DNA of 64,000 bases from Streptomyces celluloflavus (lineage in GTDB: Bacteria; Actinomycetota; Actinomycetes; Streptomycetales; Streptomycetaceae), in the NCBI GenBank assembly GCA_000720995.1, contig JOEL01000022.1:1-64000 (forward strand), read 5' to 3'. A model generated the notes under the pieces. That model was not told the origin of the DNA. It worked only from the letters and a program-made list of their open reading frames with translations, and did no database searches. This document shows positions 17,634-25,707 of the stretch, piece after piece. The first letter of the stretch is position 1, and every line of letters starts with the position of its first letter. The position numbers and the translations under genes were made by a program.

Positions 17634-18311
17634 GTGGCGACGACCACACTCGCCGATTCGACACAGGCCCCGTCGCAAGGGCTCCTGGGTGACCAGGGCG
17701 GCGCCCCACCACCGCTGGACCAGCCCGACCTGTGCATGGCCTGTCTCGACCCGGCGCTGACCATCCAGCAGGCGAACCAGGAGTTCTTCCGGCAGTTCGG
17801 CGCCACCTCGGCGGAGGTCTGCGGACGCAGCTTCCGCGACCTGGTACACCCCAGCGTCCGGCAGCCGCTGATGCGGCAGTTCTCCCGCCTGGTCGAGGGC
17901 AAACGCCACCGGTTCGTCACGCATATGGTCGCCGTGCGGCAGCAGGACTCCGCGTTCGCCAGTCCGCTCACCGCCGTCGCCGTACGCGGCGGGACGTCCG
18001 ACGTCAGCTCGATCCTCGTGCTGATGCCCCCGACGCAGATATCCGAGGACGGCGGTGTGGTCGCCCACCGCAAGAAGATCCTCACCGAGATCGACGCGCG
18101 CATCCTCGAAGGCATCGCCGCCGGCCTCTCCACCGTCCCCCTCGCCGCCCGGCTCTACCTCAGCAGACAGGGCGTCGAGTACCACGTCACGGGCCTGCTC
18201 CGGAAGCTCAAGGTGCCCAACCGGGCCGCCCTGGTCTCCCGGGCGTACTCCATGGGCGTGCTCACTGTGGGCATCTGGCCGCCGAAGGTCGTCCAGGAGT
18301 ACATCAAATGA
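17634..18311 (+). CDS. PAS-LuxR transcriptional regulator (PimM/NysRIV-like architecture)
   Basis: A 225-residue protein with an N-terminal PAS-like sensor (about 30-125: MACLDPALTIQQANQEF, then FRDLVHP) and a C-terminal LuxR-type helix-turn-helix (about 155-210: LAARLYLSRQGVEYHVTGLL). This two-domain form is characteristic of PAS-LuxR activators found in polyene macrolide clusters (PimM, AmphRIV, NysRIV), usually beside LAL genes as here. It probably acts as the direct activator of PKS promoters. Start is GTG 17634 after GAAGGGA. The ligand of the PAS domain is unknown. Confidence 0.88.
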   Translation: MATTTLADSTQAPSQGLLGDQGGAPPPLDQPDLCMACLDPALTIQQANQEFFRQFGATSAEVCGRSFRDLVHPSVRQPLMRQFSRLVEGKRHRFVTHMVAVRQQDSAFASPLTAVAVRGGTSDVSSILVLMPPTQISEDGGVVAHRKKILTEIDARILEGIAAGLSTVPLAARLYLSRQGVEYHVTGLLRKLKVPNRAALVSRAYSMGVLTVGIWPPKVVQEYIK

Positions 18312-18411
18312 CGCCGCCGCGCGGAGAATTGAACCGCCGCCCCACCGGCCCGCACACCACACCGCGCCCGGCCGCCCGCCGTCCGGCGGCGACGGAAACG
18401 AAGGACTGACC

Positions 18412-19191
18412 ATGGCCGAGAACACCGTGGACGCCACCCTGTGGTGCCGGAGCCCGCTCCCCGCACCGGACGCGCCCGTCCGCCTGGTCTGCTTCCCGCA
18501 CGCCGGAGGCGCGGCGAGCTACTACCACCCCGTCGCCCTCGCCCTCACCCCGGACGCCGAGGTCCTCGCCATCCAGTACCCCGGCCGCCAGGACCGGCAC
18601 ACCGAGCCCTGCGTGGACGACATCGGGACACTCGCCGACCACGTCCACGACGCGTTGCGCGACCGGCTGGACCGCCCCGTGGTGTTCTTCGGACACAGCA
18701 TGGGCGCCCTCGTCGCCTTCGAGGTCGCCCGCCGGATGGAACGCGACGGCGGGGGACCGGTCCACCTGTTCGCCTCCGGCCGCCGCGCACCCTCCCGCTA
18801 CCGTCACGAAACCGTCCACCAGCGTGACGACGACGGTCTCGTCGCCGAGTTGCGCAGTATGAGCGGCACCGACAGCCGGGTCCTGGAGGACGAGGAGGTG
18901 CTGCGCCTGGTGCTGCCCGCCCTCCGCAGCGACTACCGGGCCGTGGAGACGTACCGTCATGAGCCGGGCGCCTCGGTGCGCTGCCCGGTGACCGTGCTCG
19001 TCGGTGACGACGACCCCAAGACGACGCTCGACGAGGGCCGGGCCTGGTGCGAGCACACCACCGGCGCCTTCGACATGCAGGTCTTCCCCGGCGGCCACTT
19101 CTATCTCACCGACCGGGCCGCCGACGTCATCGAGGTGCTGCGCGCCCGGCTCAAGTCGGCGGCGAACCAGCCCGATCGAGAGCCGGCCTGA
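18412..19191 (+). CDS. Type II (editing) thioesterase
   Basis: A 259-residue alpha/beta hydrolase of the discrete TE family that removes stalled or misprimed acyl groups from PKS carrier proteins. The N-terminus has the family signature LVCFPHAGG; the nucleophile is Ser96 in GHSMGA; the triad is completed by an Asp in VGDDDPKTT and a His in GGHFYLTD. The ATG at 18412 is preceded by GAAGGAC. It lies 100 bases after the PAS-LuxR gene and 70 before the phosphopantetheinyl transferase gene on the same strand, so they are probably one transcript serving the PKS. It does not replace the chain-releasing TE missing from the PKS subunit. Confidence 0.95.
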   Translation: MAENTVDATLWCRSPLPAPDAPVRLVCFPHAGGAASYYHPVALALTPDAEVLAIQYPGRQDRHTEPCVDDIGTLADHVHDALRDRLDRPVVFFGHSMGALVAFEVARRMERDGGGPVHLFASGRRAPSRYRHETVHQRDDDGLVAELRSMSGTDSRVLEDEEVLRLVLPALRSDYRAVETYRHEPGASVRCPVTVLVGDDDPKTTLDEGRAWCEHTTGAFDMQVFPGGHFYLTDRAADVIEVLRARLKSAANQPDREPA

Positions 19192-19221
19192 CAGAGATCT
19201 GATCGAGAGCCGGCCTGACAG
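19174..19221. repeat. 21-bp direct repeat spanning the thioesterase stop codon
   Basis: The 21 bases 19174-19194 (beginning GATCGAGAGCCGG) recur exactly at 19201-19221, with AGATCT between them (27-bp period). The first copy codes for the last residues and stop of the thioesterase; the second is non-coding. It looks like a recent tandem duplication. Confidence 0.8.
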
Positions 19222-19261
19222 CGAACCGACCGGAGCGGAAAGGGCCCGAGGGAGACCCGGC

Positions 19262-19972
19262 ATGATCGAGGAGATCCTCCCCGGTGGGGTCGTACCGGCC
19301 GAGGCGTTCGACGAGCTGCCGCCGGACCAGGCCGAGCCGGCCACTCTCCCCTTCCCGGAAGAGACCGCGGCCGTGGCGCGGGCGGTCCCCCGGAGACAGC
19401 GTGAATTCGCGACCGTACGGGCCTGTGCGCGGCGCGCCCTCGGCGCTCTCGGCCTGCCACCGGTACCGCTGCTGCCCGGCCGGTGGGGTGCGCCACGGTG
19501 GCCCGAGGGCGTGGTCGGCAGCATGACGCACTGCGACGGTTACCGCGCCGCGGCCGTCGCACCCGCCTCCCACACCCTCGCGATCGGCATCGACGCGGAA
19601 CCCAACGGTCCGCTGCCGGACGGCGTACTCGCCGCCGTCGCCCTGCCCCGGGAACGGGCACAGGTACGAGCCCTGGGCGGTACCGATCCCGAAGTCCACT
19701 GGGACCGGCTGCTGTTCAGCGCCAAGGAGAGCGTGTTCAAGACCTGGTATCCGCTCACCGGACGGGAGCTGGACTTCGACGAAGCGGACATCGCACTCGA
19801 CCCGGCCGCGGGCACCTTCACGGCGCGGCTCCTGGTGCCCGGCCCGGTGGTGGCCGGCTGGCCGCTCGACGTCTTCACCGGCCGCTGGCTGGCCCGCGAC
19901 GGTCTCGTCGTCACCGCGATCACGCTGAACCGGCGTGGACCGGGACACCCCGGGCCGGTGCTCCGGCCCTGA
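19262..19972 (+). CDS. Sfp-type 4'-phosphopantetheinyl transferase
   Basis: A 236-residue enzyme that transfers phosphopantetheine from CoA to the ACP Ser residues of the PKS. It has the hallmark motifs IGIDAEPN (Mg-binding Asp111 and Glu113) and FSAKESVFK (Lys155-Glu156), plus an upstream SMTHCDGY. Length suits the Sfp/EntD group. ATG 19262 is preferred over longer in-frame starts that would run into the thioesterase coding region; an AGGGAGACC stretch precedes it. Placement next to the type II thioesterase fits a dedicated accessory pair for this cluster. Confidence 0.95.
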   Translation: MIEEILPGGVVPAEAFDELPPDQAEPATLPFPEETAAVARAVPRRQREFATVRACARRALGALGLPPVPLLPGRWGAPRWPEGVVGSMTHCDGYRAAAVAPASHTLAIGIDAEPNGPLPDGVLAAVALPRERAQVRALGGTDPEVHWDRLLFSAKESVFKTWYPLTGRELDFDEADIALDPAAGTFTARLLVPGPVVAGWPLDVFTGRWLARDGLVVTAITLNRRGPGHPGPVLRP

Positions 19973-20142
19973 CGGTGGTGAACGCGGCCGGCCGGTGGGG
20001 CGGGCGCGGTGTCAGCGGTGGCCTGCGGAGTCCCCGACCGGACGTCGGGCACGACACGACGCACAGCCGTCGACCACTCCAATCCACGTGAGAACAACCT
20101 GCCGTTGAGACGCCCAGGAGTACTCCGGCGCCTCTGCGGCCG

Positions 20143-20502
20143 TCACATCAGGCCGACGATGCACTCGGGTACGAACACGTGGCGGGCGCGGTGCTCCATG
20201 CCCAGCACGGCGGGAATCCGCGGATCGGTCGCGTAGGAGACGCACCGCTCACATTCCTCGTCGAAGGCCGGGAGAGCCGGCGCGTGGCGGAGGGCGAGGT
20301 GCTGAGCGAGCCGGATCTGGGTGGTCACCACGCTGTCCGTGAAGTCGTGGTCCAGCCCCGGCCCGAGCGCCTCCCGGACGGCCTCCACCGCCTCGGGAGC
20401 GCGCTTCATCGTCTTGTACAGGTTGACGCACTCCGCGCAACTCCACATCCAGGGCGGGGGCAAGGGCCACTCGTCCGCGGGGTTCGTGTCCTTCTCGTCC
20501 AT
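20143..20502 (-). CDS. Small conserved-type protein with two CxxC motifs, function unknown
   Basis: A 119-residue protein on the minus strand, starting MDEKDTNPADEW. It has CAECVNLY near the N-terminus and ECERCVSY in the middle, with intervening His residues (LAQHLALRH), suggesting a metal-binding (Zn-like) fold. I do not recognise the family. It converges on the phosphopantetheinyl transferase gene and lies downstream of the GNAT gene on the same strand, 113 bases away. The start was chosen at the ATG that begins the compositionally normal part; the longer frame upstream is Pro/Arg-rich. Confidence 0.65.
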   Translation of the reverse strand: MDEKDTNPADEWPLPPPWMWSCAECVNLYKTMKRAPEAVEAVREALGPGLDHDFTDSVVTTQIRLAQHLALRHAPALPAFDEECERCVSYATDPRIPAVLGMEHRARHVFVPECIVGLM

Positions 20503-20615
20503 GCCGGCCACCGTAGCGAGGACGGACGGCGCCGGCGGCGCATCGGCGGAATCTCCCGCGCCCGGCGGTGACTCCACCGTCGGTCGTCCCGGCGGCCACA
20601 CCACCCGTGGGTGCG

Positions 20616-21113
20616 TTACACCAGGTCCTTCGTCATGAAGACGCGGCTCGTGCCGGGCGGATCGCAGGGGATCTCGCCGAAGGCGCGCCAGCCGTGCCGC
20701 CGGTAGAAGTCCGGCGCCTGGAAGGTGATGGTGTAGAGCACCCCGGAGCGGCAACCACGGTTGCGGCCCTCCCGCTCCGCCTGCCGCAGTATCTCGCTGC
20801 CGATCCCGGAGCCGCGGAGAGCGGGCGGCAGATAGAACAGGTCCACGAACAGCAGGCCCAACGAGGTACGGCCCGTCAGCCCGCCGAGCACCCGACCCGT
20901 CTCCGGGTCCTTGACGAGTACGGCGAGCGGGCGGCGATCGTCGGTCCCCGTCTCTTGTACGTTGAACGCGCCGAGCCCGTCCGAGATCAGCGCGACATCG
21001 TCCGCATCGGGCAGATCGGTCACGACAATGGCAGGCGGCAGCCGGGGCGCCACCGGCATCCCCTCATCCGGGGCGGCGGCAGGCAGCGGTACGGGTGGCA
21101 TCGGATCGGTCAT
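20616..21113 (-). CDS. GNAT-family N-acetyltransferase
   Basis: A 165-residue GCN5-related acetyltransferase. The acetyl-CoA pyrophosphate loop is LRGSGIGSEIL (R-G-S-G-I-G), followed by the typical strand FQAPDFYRRHGWRAFGEI. The start is at 21113 (MTDPMPPVP). The substrate is unknown: members of this subfamily act on small amines or protein N-termini. It ends in TAA. Confidence 0.88.
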   Translation of the reverse strand: MTDPMPPVPLPAAAPDEGMPVAPRLPPAIVVTDLPDADDVALISDGLGAFNVQETGTDDRRPLAVLVKDPETGRVLGGLTGRTSLGLLFVDLFYLPPALRGSGIGSEILRQAEREGRNRGCRSGVLYTITFQAPDFYRRHGWRAFGEIPCDPPGTSRVFMTKDLV

Positions 21114-21455
21114 GGGCCGACCGTAGCGGCAGGGTCTGACAGTCGGGGCGCGCACGGCACCCGGCGCGGGCTCCGGCCGGGGCAGGCCGGAGTGCGGTGC
21201 GTCCGGCACGGCGGGGGCACGGGCAGGCTGATGTCGCCGCCGGTGTTCCGTCCGGTTCCCACGAGGGGAACCGCACCACGGTTCGGTCCGGCGGGGTGTC
21301 CGCCCCCGCCGGCACCTCGCTCGGTTCACCGTTCGTCTTTTCACCGTCCGTCGTCCCGGTCACCGTCCGGTTTCCCGGTCACCCGACCGCGTCGCCGGGG
21401 ACCACTCGTGCCGAGAACCACCGGCAGGGGGCCGTGCAGACCGTATTGCCGCAGG
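21114..21455. other. Non-coding stretch between the NlpC/P60 and GNAT genes
   Basis: 342 bases between two minus-strand genes. I see no coding signal or strong hairpin; it presumably carries the GNAT promoter and the end of the hydrolase transcript. Confidence 0.4.
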
Positions 21456-21929
21456 TCAACGCACCCGTCCGTAGGAGACGGCATGGCTCCAGATCCGTTC
21501 CAGGCGGACCACGGCCCCGGTCTTCGGCGCATGCCAGATCCGGCCGCTCCCGGCGTAGATGCCGACGTGGTAGACGCCCCTGCGGGAGTGGAAGAAGACC
21601 AGGTCGCCGGAGCGGCGGGCGGAGGCCCGTACCCGCCGGGTGCGGTGGTACTGCGCCGCGGCGGAGCGTGGCAGCATCCGGCCCGCATGCTTGAACGAAT
21701 ACAGCGTCAGCCCCGAGCAGTCGAAGCGGTGCGGCCCCTGGGCGCCGTACTGGTAGGGGGAGCCCTTCTTGGAGGCGGCGATCCGCAGCGCGCGCGCCGA
21801 GACGGAGGCCGCTCCGGCGTCCGGGGCCGTCCCCGGGACCACGGTGGTGCCGCTGATGGTGACCAGCGCGAGGACGGAAACGGTGCCGGCGCGTGCCAGC
21901 AGGTTCGGCACATGCATGCGCACGTTCAT
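21456..21929 (-). CDS. Secreted NlpC/P60 (C40) peptidoglycan hydrolase
   Basis: A 157-residue exported cell-wall endopeptidase. The N-terminus (MNVRMHVPNLLARAG, then a hydrophobic run LALVTISGTTVV) is a signal peptide ending near DAGAAS. The catalytic domain follows directly: Cys in RFDCSGLTLYSF, GDLVFF, His in VYHVGIYAG, and a third polar residue near IWHAPK. It cleaves D-gamma-glutamyl-mDAP-type peptide links in the wall. Start at 21929 is supported by GAAGGG in the leader. The leader contains a c-di-AMP riboswitch, the known control element for this enzyme class in Streptomyces. Confidence 0.93.
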   Translation of the reverse strand: MNVRMHVPNLLARAGTVSVLALVTISGTTVVPGTAPDAGAASVSARALRIAASKKGSPYQYGAQGPHRFDCSGLTLYSFKHAGRMLPRSAAAQYHRTRRVRASARRSGDLVFFHSRRGVYHVGIYAGSGRIWHAPKTGAVVRLERIWSHAVSYGRVR

Positions 21930-21942
21930 GCGCGACCCTTCG

Positions 21943-22100
21943 TCAGTCGCCGGCGAAGGAAGACCTGTCGGGTTCGGGCAGGCGAAGATGCCCGGCCTTG
22001 CGTACGGCTTCACCCCAAGGAGCCCGCCGGCCCGTGGTGCGGCCGGGGCCCCGTCGTGCCCGGGTCCTCCGCTCCTGCCGATCCACAGCGTCGACCGGAT
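21943..22100 (-). promoter_or_regulatory. c-di-AMP (ydaO/yuaA-type) riboswitch in the NlpC/P60 leader
   Basis: On the minus strand, between about 22100 and the hydrolase start, the leader reads GACGCTGTGG, then CCTTGGGGTGAA (22009-22020), then CTTCGCCTGCCCGAACCCGA (about 21970-21990) and CAGGTC. The CTTGGGGTGAA block and the CGCCYGCCCGAACCCGACAG block, in this order and spacing, are the conserved cores of the ydaO c-di-AMP riboswitch, which in Streptomyces precedes resuscitation-promoting factor and NlpC/P60 hydrolase genes. High c-di-AMP would be expected to shut expression off. The 5' limit is approximate. Confidence 0.82.
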
Positions 22101-22409
22101 ATCCGGTGCGGCGGCAGGATGAGGCGCCCGCCCGGACCGCCCCGTCACGGTGGCGGGGCTTGTCGTCGAAGGGATAGTCACGCACCCACCGCCCGGATGC
22201 CGAGCCGAACCACGGTGTATGACATTGGTCACATTTGGGCCGAATGGTCAGTTGTGTCGTTTTGCGTTGACGACGCACCGCCCGGCAAGCCCGGGACCAG
22301 GGACGTCACGTCGGGTGCTGACCGCGGTGGGTGCGCCGTGCGCAACTCTTTGCCTCCTTATCCCGGCCGCGGGCGCTAGGCCGTACGGGGCGGTCAGGGC
22401 GGTTTGGTG

Positions 22410-22763
22410 TCACGCCTCGCCGGGCGGCGGCACCGTGACGAGCCGGGCCCGGCGCTCGCCGTCCAGGGCGCGCAGCGCCCGCGTCAACGTCGCGGAGTGA
22501 AGTTCACCCTCGCCCCGGTCATGCATCAGCGTCAGCGCGTCCCGCGGCCCGGCGGCCTGGGCGGCCAGCGCCTGGGCGGCCCGGAGGCCGCCGTAGGTGT
22601 CCGCGCAGCGGGCCGGATTGCTCCGGCCTCGTTGGCGAGGGTCTTGATGTCGCACTTTCCGCCGGGCTGGATCTCTCCGCGGAGGAGCCGGTCGATGGCG
22701 GCCCGGATGCGGTTCTGGTTCTCGGTGCGTTGGGCTGCGGGGATTCTCCTGCGGATTCCTCAT
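22410..22763 (-). pseudogene. Frameshifted accessory protein of a recombinase element
   Basis: Coding similarity jumps between frames. From the ATG at 22763 the sequence begins MRNPQ; the homologous-looking part AAQRTENQNRIRAAIDRLL then EIQPGGKCDIKTLANEAG is in a second frame, and ADTYGGLRAAQALAAQ onward is in the first again, ending at 22410. It resembles the short helical protein often encoded after tyrosine recombinases in actinomycete mobile elements. At least two frameshifts make it non-functional. The family assignment is from memory of such gene neighbourhoods and is tentative. Confidence 0.5.
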
Positions 22764-23430
22764 CCGTGATGGTGCCGGATCTGTGATGGTGCCGGCGGCG
22801 TCGCTCTCGGCGACGACACGGAGGGCCCGGTCGTGATCGGCTTGGAGCCGGGTGCGTTCGGCCTTGCGGGTGGTGCCGAGTTGGCTGAGGAAGATCTCGG
22901 CGCGTTCGGCGTTCTGCGTTCTAGGTTCTGCGTTCTGCGCGCTCGGCCCGGACGGGACGGTGGCAGGAGTGGCGGGTGGCTTGCGGACAGCGGGCTGAGT
23001 CACACATCCCGATCAGGGGCCGGTCCGCTGCCGGGGTGCCGGCCGACTTGAGGCGGAGGGCCCGGGACGGGTTGGTGAACCAGCAGTGATTCGCGGGCCC
23101 GAGGTGGAGGACCGTGGCGCCTCTGGTCGGCAGGTTGAGCACGTCGCGGTCGCTGCGCTGCCCCTCGGCGCCGCTGCTGCGGACTCCGGCTTCTCGTCGA
23201 TGCCGGCGAAGAACTCGGTGAGGCTGCGGGCGCCGGGACCCGCCGGGAGGACGCCTTGCCGGAGTTGTGAAACTCGGCGCGGACCATTTCCGGATCGCGT
23301 TGTCGTTCGTGGTCGTTGACCTCGGTCGACAACTCGGCTTGGGCTCCGCCGGTGTACGAAGCGTAACCTTCCGTAGTTGCCGTACTCACATGGTGTAGGT
23401 AAATCTTGGTCGCCAGGAGGCCGCTTGGTC
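22764..23430 (-). pseudogene. Decayed C-terminal part of a tyrosine recombinase
   Basis: Pieces in three minus-strand frames make up the tail of one protein: HHVSTATTEGYASYTGGAQ and HERQRDPEMVRAEFHNSGKA, then TEFFAGIDEKPESAAAAPRG, then DVLNLPTRGATVLHLGPANH, CWFTNPSRALRLKSAGTPAA and GMCDSARCPQATRHSCH, then SQLGTTRKAERTRLQADHDR. The Cys/His-rich tail is typical of long actinomycete phage-integrase-family recombinases. Small duplications (GCAGC near 23140, GTTCTGC repeats at 22905-22945) cause the frameshifts. The catalytic core is missing. Confidence 0.6.
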
Positions 23431-23798
23431 GGTAAGTCAAATCCGCCCCGAACTCACCTCGTTCCACGACGCGTTGACGAACGCCGAGCGCCCCGACGTC
23501 GCCTTCTCCTGAGTCTCCCGCTCCAAGGCCCGTGACCTCCTGGAACGCATAGGCCGTGACGAGCGGCCCGTTACCCACGATGTCCTCGACGAACTGCCCC
23601 GGCCTAGTGTCGTGGTTCAGAGAGAGGAGTCCGGGGCCGGGAAGTACTCCGCCAGGCGGTCCGCGCAGAAAATACGCCGAAGCGGCGAATCAACGCATAC
23701 GTGCCTACGGTGGAAGGTGGGGGAGGGCTGTCGGCGGCGAGTCGTGTCACCGGTCGTCCCGCCGAACACGCATGCGTGCGCGAGAGGAGATCTCTGCC

Positions 23799-24494
23799 AT
23801 GGCCAAGGTGCTTTTCATCGTGAGCGGTGCCAGTTACTGGGTGCTGAAGGACGGCACACGGCATGCGACGGGCTACTGGGCCGAGGAGTTCGCGAACCCG
23901 TACAAGATCTTGACGGCCACAGGTCACGAGGTCGTCGTCGCGACCCCGAACGGCGTGATCCCGACCGTCGACATGATGAGCCTGCGTCCTGAGATGGTCG
24001 GCGGAAACGACAGTGCCCTGGAACTGGAGGCCGTGATCCGGTCCGCGGAGGTGATGCGCCGGCCGCTGCGGCTGTCGGACGTCCGCCTTGAGGACTACGA
24101 CGCGGTGTACCTGCCAGGCGGCCACGGTCCGATGTCGGACCTGGCTTGGGACGCCGATGCCGGACGGCTGCTGACGCGGCAGCTGACCTCGGGCAGCCCG
24201 CTGTTCATCGTCTGTCACGCCCCCGCCTCGATGCTGGCCACCAGGATCCACGGCAAGTCGCCGTTCAAGGGCTTCAACGTCACCTGCTTCACCAATGAGG
24301 AGGAAGAGGGCGTCGGGCTGGCCTCCAGGGCGCCGTGGCTGCTGGAGACCGATGTGCGGGAGAAGGTCGGGGTCAACTTCAGCCGCGGTCCGATCTGGGA
24401 GCCGTACATGGTCGAGGACCGCAACTTGGTCACCGGGCAGAACCCGGCCTCGGCCGCGGTCCTGGGCAACCGAATGCTGGAAATCCTCAAGTGA
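23799..24494 (+). CDS. DJ-1/PfpI (class I glutamine amidotransferase-like) protein, Hsp31-like
   Basis: A 231-residue protein of the DJ-1/PfpI superfamily, which includes glyoxalase III/chaperone Hsp31 and amidotransferase-like hydrolases. The nucleophile-elbow Cys139 is followed by His140 (LFIVCHAPASM), and YLPGGHGPMSDL is the usual preceding loop; Glu29/Glu30 in GYWAEEF may complete the site. It is cytosolic, with no signal peptide. GAGAGGAGAT precedes the ATG at 23799. Its last bases overlap the next gene (GTGA), so it is translated together with an SDR and followed by an NTF2-like gene; a role in reactive aldehyde or electrophile handling is an inference. Confidence 0.9.
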   Translation: MAKVLFIVSGASYWVLKDGTRHATGYWAEEFANPYKILTATGHEVVVATPNGVIPTVDMMSLRPEMVGGNDSALELEAVIRSAEVMRRPLRLSDVRLEDYDAVYLPGGHGPMSDLAWDADAGRLLTRQLTSGSPLFIVCHAPASMLATRIHGKSPFKGFNVTCFTNEEEEGVGLASRAPWLLETDVREKVGVNFSRGPIWEPYMVEDRNLVTGQNPASAAVLGNRMLEILK

Positions 24495-25249
24495 AACCGT
24501 CCCGGAGCGATCCGGCCCGGGCGCGTGCCCGCACGCACAGGCCGGGCCGGAAGGTCGCGGTCATCACCGGCGCCGACGGGGGCATCGGCTCGGCCATCGT
24601 CACTGCCTACCGCGACCTCGGGTACGCGGTCGTGGCCACCAGCCGCTCTATACCGGATTCCGGTGATCCGCAGGTGCTCGCCTGCCGCGGCGATCTGCTG
24701 GAGTCCGGTGTCGGCGAGCGGATCACAGGGGCGGCGATGGACCGGTTCGGCCGGATCGACACCGTGGTCAACAGCGCCGGTGTCTACATCGGCAAGCCGT
24801 TCACCGACTACACGGACGAGGACTTCGACCTGATCGTCGGAGTGAACCTGCGCGGATTCTTCAACGTGTCGCGCAGTGCCATCGGCGCGATGCTCTCCCG
24901 TGACGAGGGCGGCGGTCACCTCGTGAACATTTCGACCTCCCTGGTCGACCAGCCGAATTCACAGGTGCCCTGCGCGCTCGCGTCGCTGACCAAGGGCGGG
25001 CTGAACGCGGTCACCAAGGAGCTGGCGATCGAATTCGCGGGGCACGGCATCCGCGTGAATACCGTCTCGCTCGGCGTCGTCCACACGCCGATGAACCCGA
25101 AGGTGACGCCCGAACTCATCGCCCGCCATCCACTCGGGCGGATCGAAGAGGTCGACGACGCCGTCCAGGCCATCCTGTACCTGGAACAGGCGTCCTTCGT
25201 CACCGGCGAGATCCTGCATGTGGACGGCGGCCAGAGCGCCGGCCGCTGA
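24491..25249 (+). CDS. Atypical SDR-family protein lacking the catalytic Tyr
   Basis: A 252-residue Rossmann-fold short-chain dehydrogenase/reductase with the cofactor motif TGADGGIG (26-33), VNSAG and the C-terminal VTGEILHVDGG. Where classical SDRs have YxxxK, this one reads ALASLTKGG: the Lys is kept but the Tyr position is Ala. The family block ISTSLVDQPNSQVP is otherwise well formed, so this looks like a distinct subfamily and not decay. It starts with GTG overlapping the previous stop by 4 nt, hence coupled to the PfpI-like gene. Confidence 0.87.
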   Translation: MKPSRSDPARARARTHRPGRKVAVITGADGGIGSAIVTAYRDLGYAVVATSRSIPDSGDPQVLACRGDLLESGVGERITGAAMDRFGRIDTVVNSAGVYIGKPFTDYTDEDFDLIVGVNLRGFFNVSRSAIGAMLSRDEGGGHLVNISTSLVDQPNSQVPCALASLTKGGLNAVTKELAIEFAGHGIRVNTVSLGVVHTPMNPKVTPELIARHPLGRIEEVDDAVQAILYLEQASFVTGEILHVDGGQSAGR

Positions 25250-25302
25250 AGGGTATACGCACGCCCCGGCCCGCTTCGCCCGCGTGCGGAAGGGACAACG
25301 CG

Positions 25303-25707
25303 ATGGATCCTGACGCCCGGACCAGGGCCGCGATCGAGGAACACTGGCGGGCATCGGAACAGGGGGACACAGAAGCCGAGCATGCCATCTACGCTGCGGA
25401 CGCGATCCTCGACTACCCACAGTCAGGTGAACGATTCCGGGGCCGCACGACGATCTCGGCGCAACGCGGCGGGCACCCCGCCGACCGGCATTTCGCCGTC
25501 CACCGGATCGTCGGCGGCGGGGACCTGTGGGTCAGCGAGTGCGTAATCAGCTACGACGGAGTGCCCAGCCGCTCCGTGAGCATCATGGAATTCGCCCACG
25601 GGCATGTCGTGCACGAGACGCAGTACTTCGCGGACACCTTCGGCGCCCCCGGTTGGCGGACAGCACTCGCGGAGCCGATGCCGGGCAGGAGCATCGCCAG
25701 GGCCTGA
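25303..25707 (+). CDS. SnoaL-like / NTF2-fold small protein
   Basis: A 134-residue protein of the nuclear transport factor 2-like fold: an N-terminal helix with EEHWRASEQGDTEAEHAIYA, then DAILDYPQSGERFRGR, HRIVGGGDLWVSECVISYDG and MEFAHGHVVHETQYFADTF. Such proteins act as small cyclases, isomerases or binding partners for short-chain oxidoreductases. It starts at ATG 25303 after GAAGGGA, 53 bases from the SDR stop, and is likely the third gene of the PfpI-SDR operon. The substrate is unknown. Confidence 0.85.
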   Translation: MDPDARTRAAIEEHWRASEQGDTEAEHAIYAADAILDYPQSGERFRGRTTISAQRGGHPADRHFAVHRIVGGGDLWVSECVISYDGVPSRSVSIMEFAHGHVVHETQYFADTFGAPGWRTALAEPMPGRSIARA

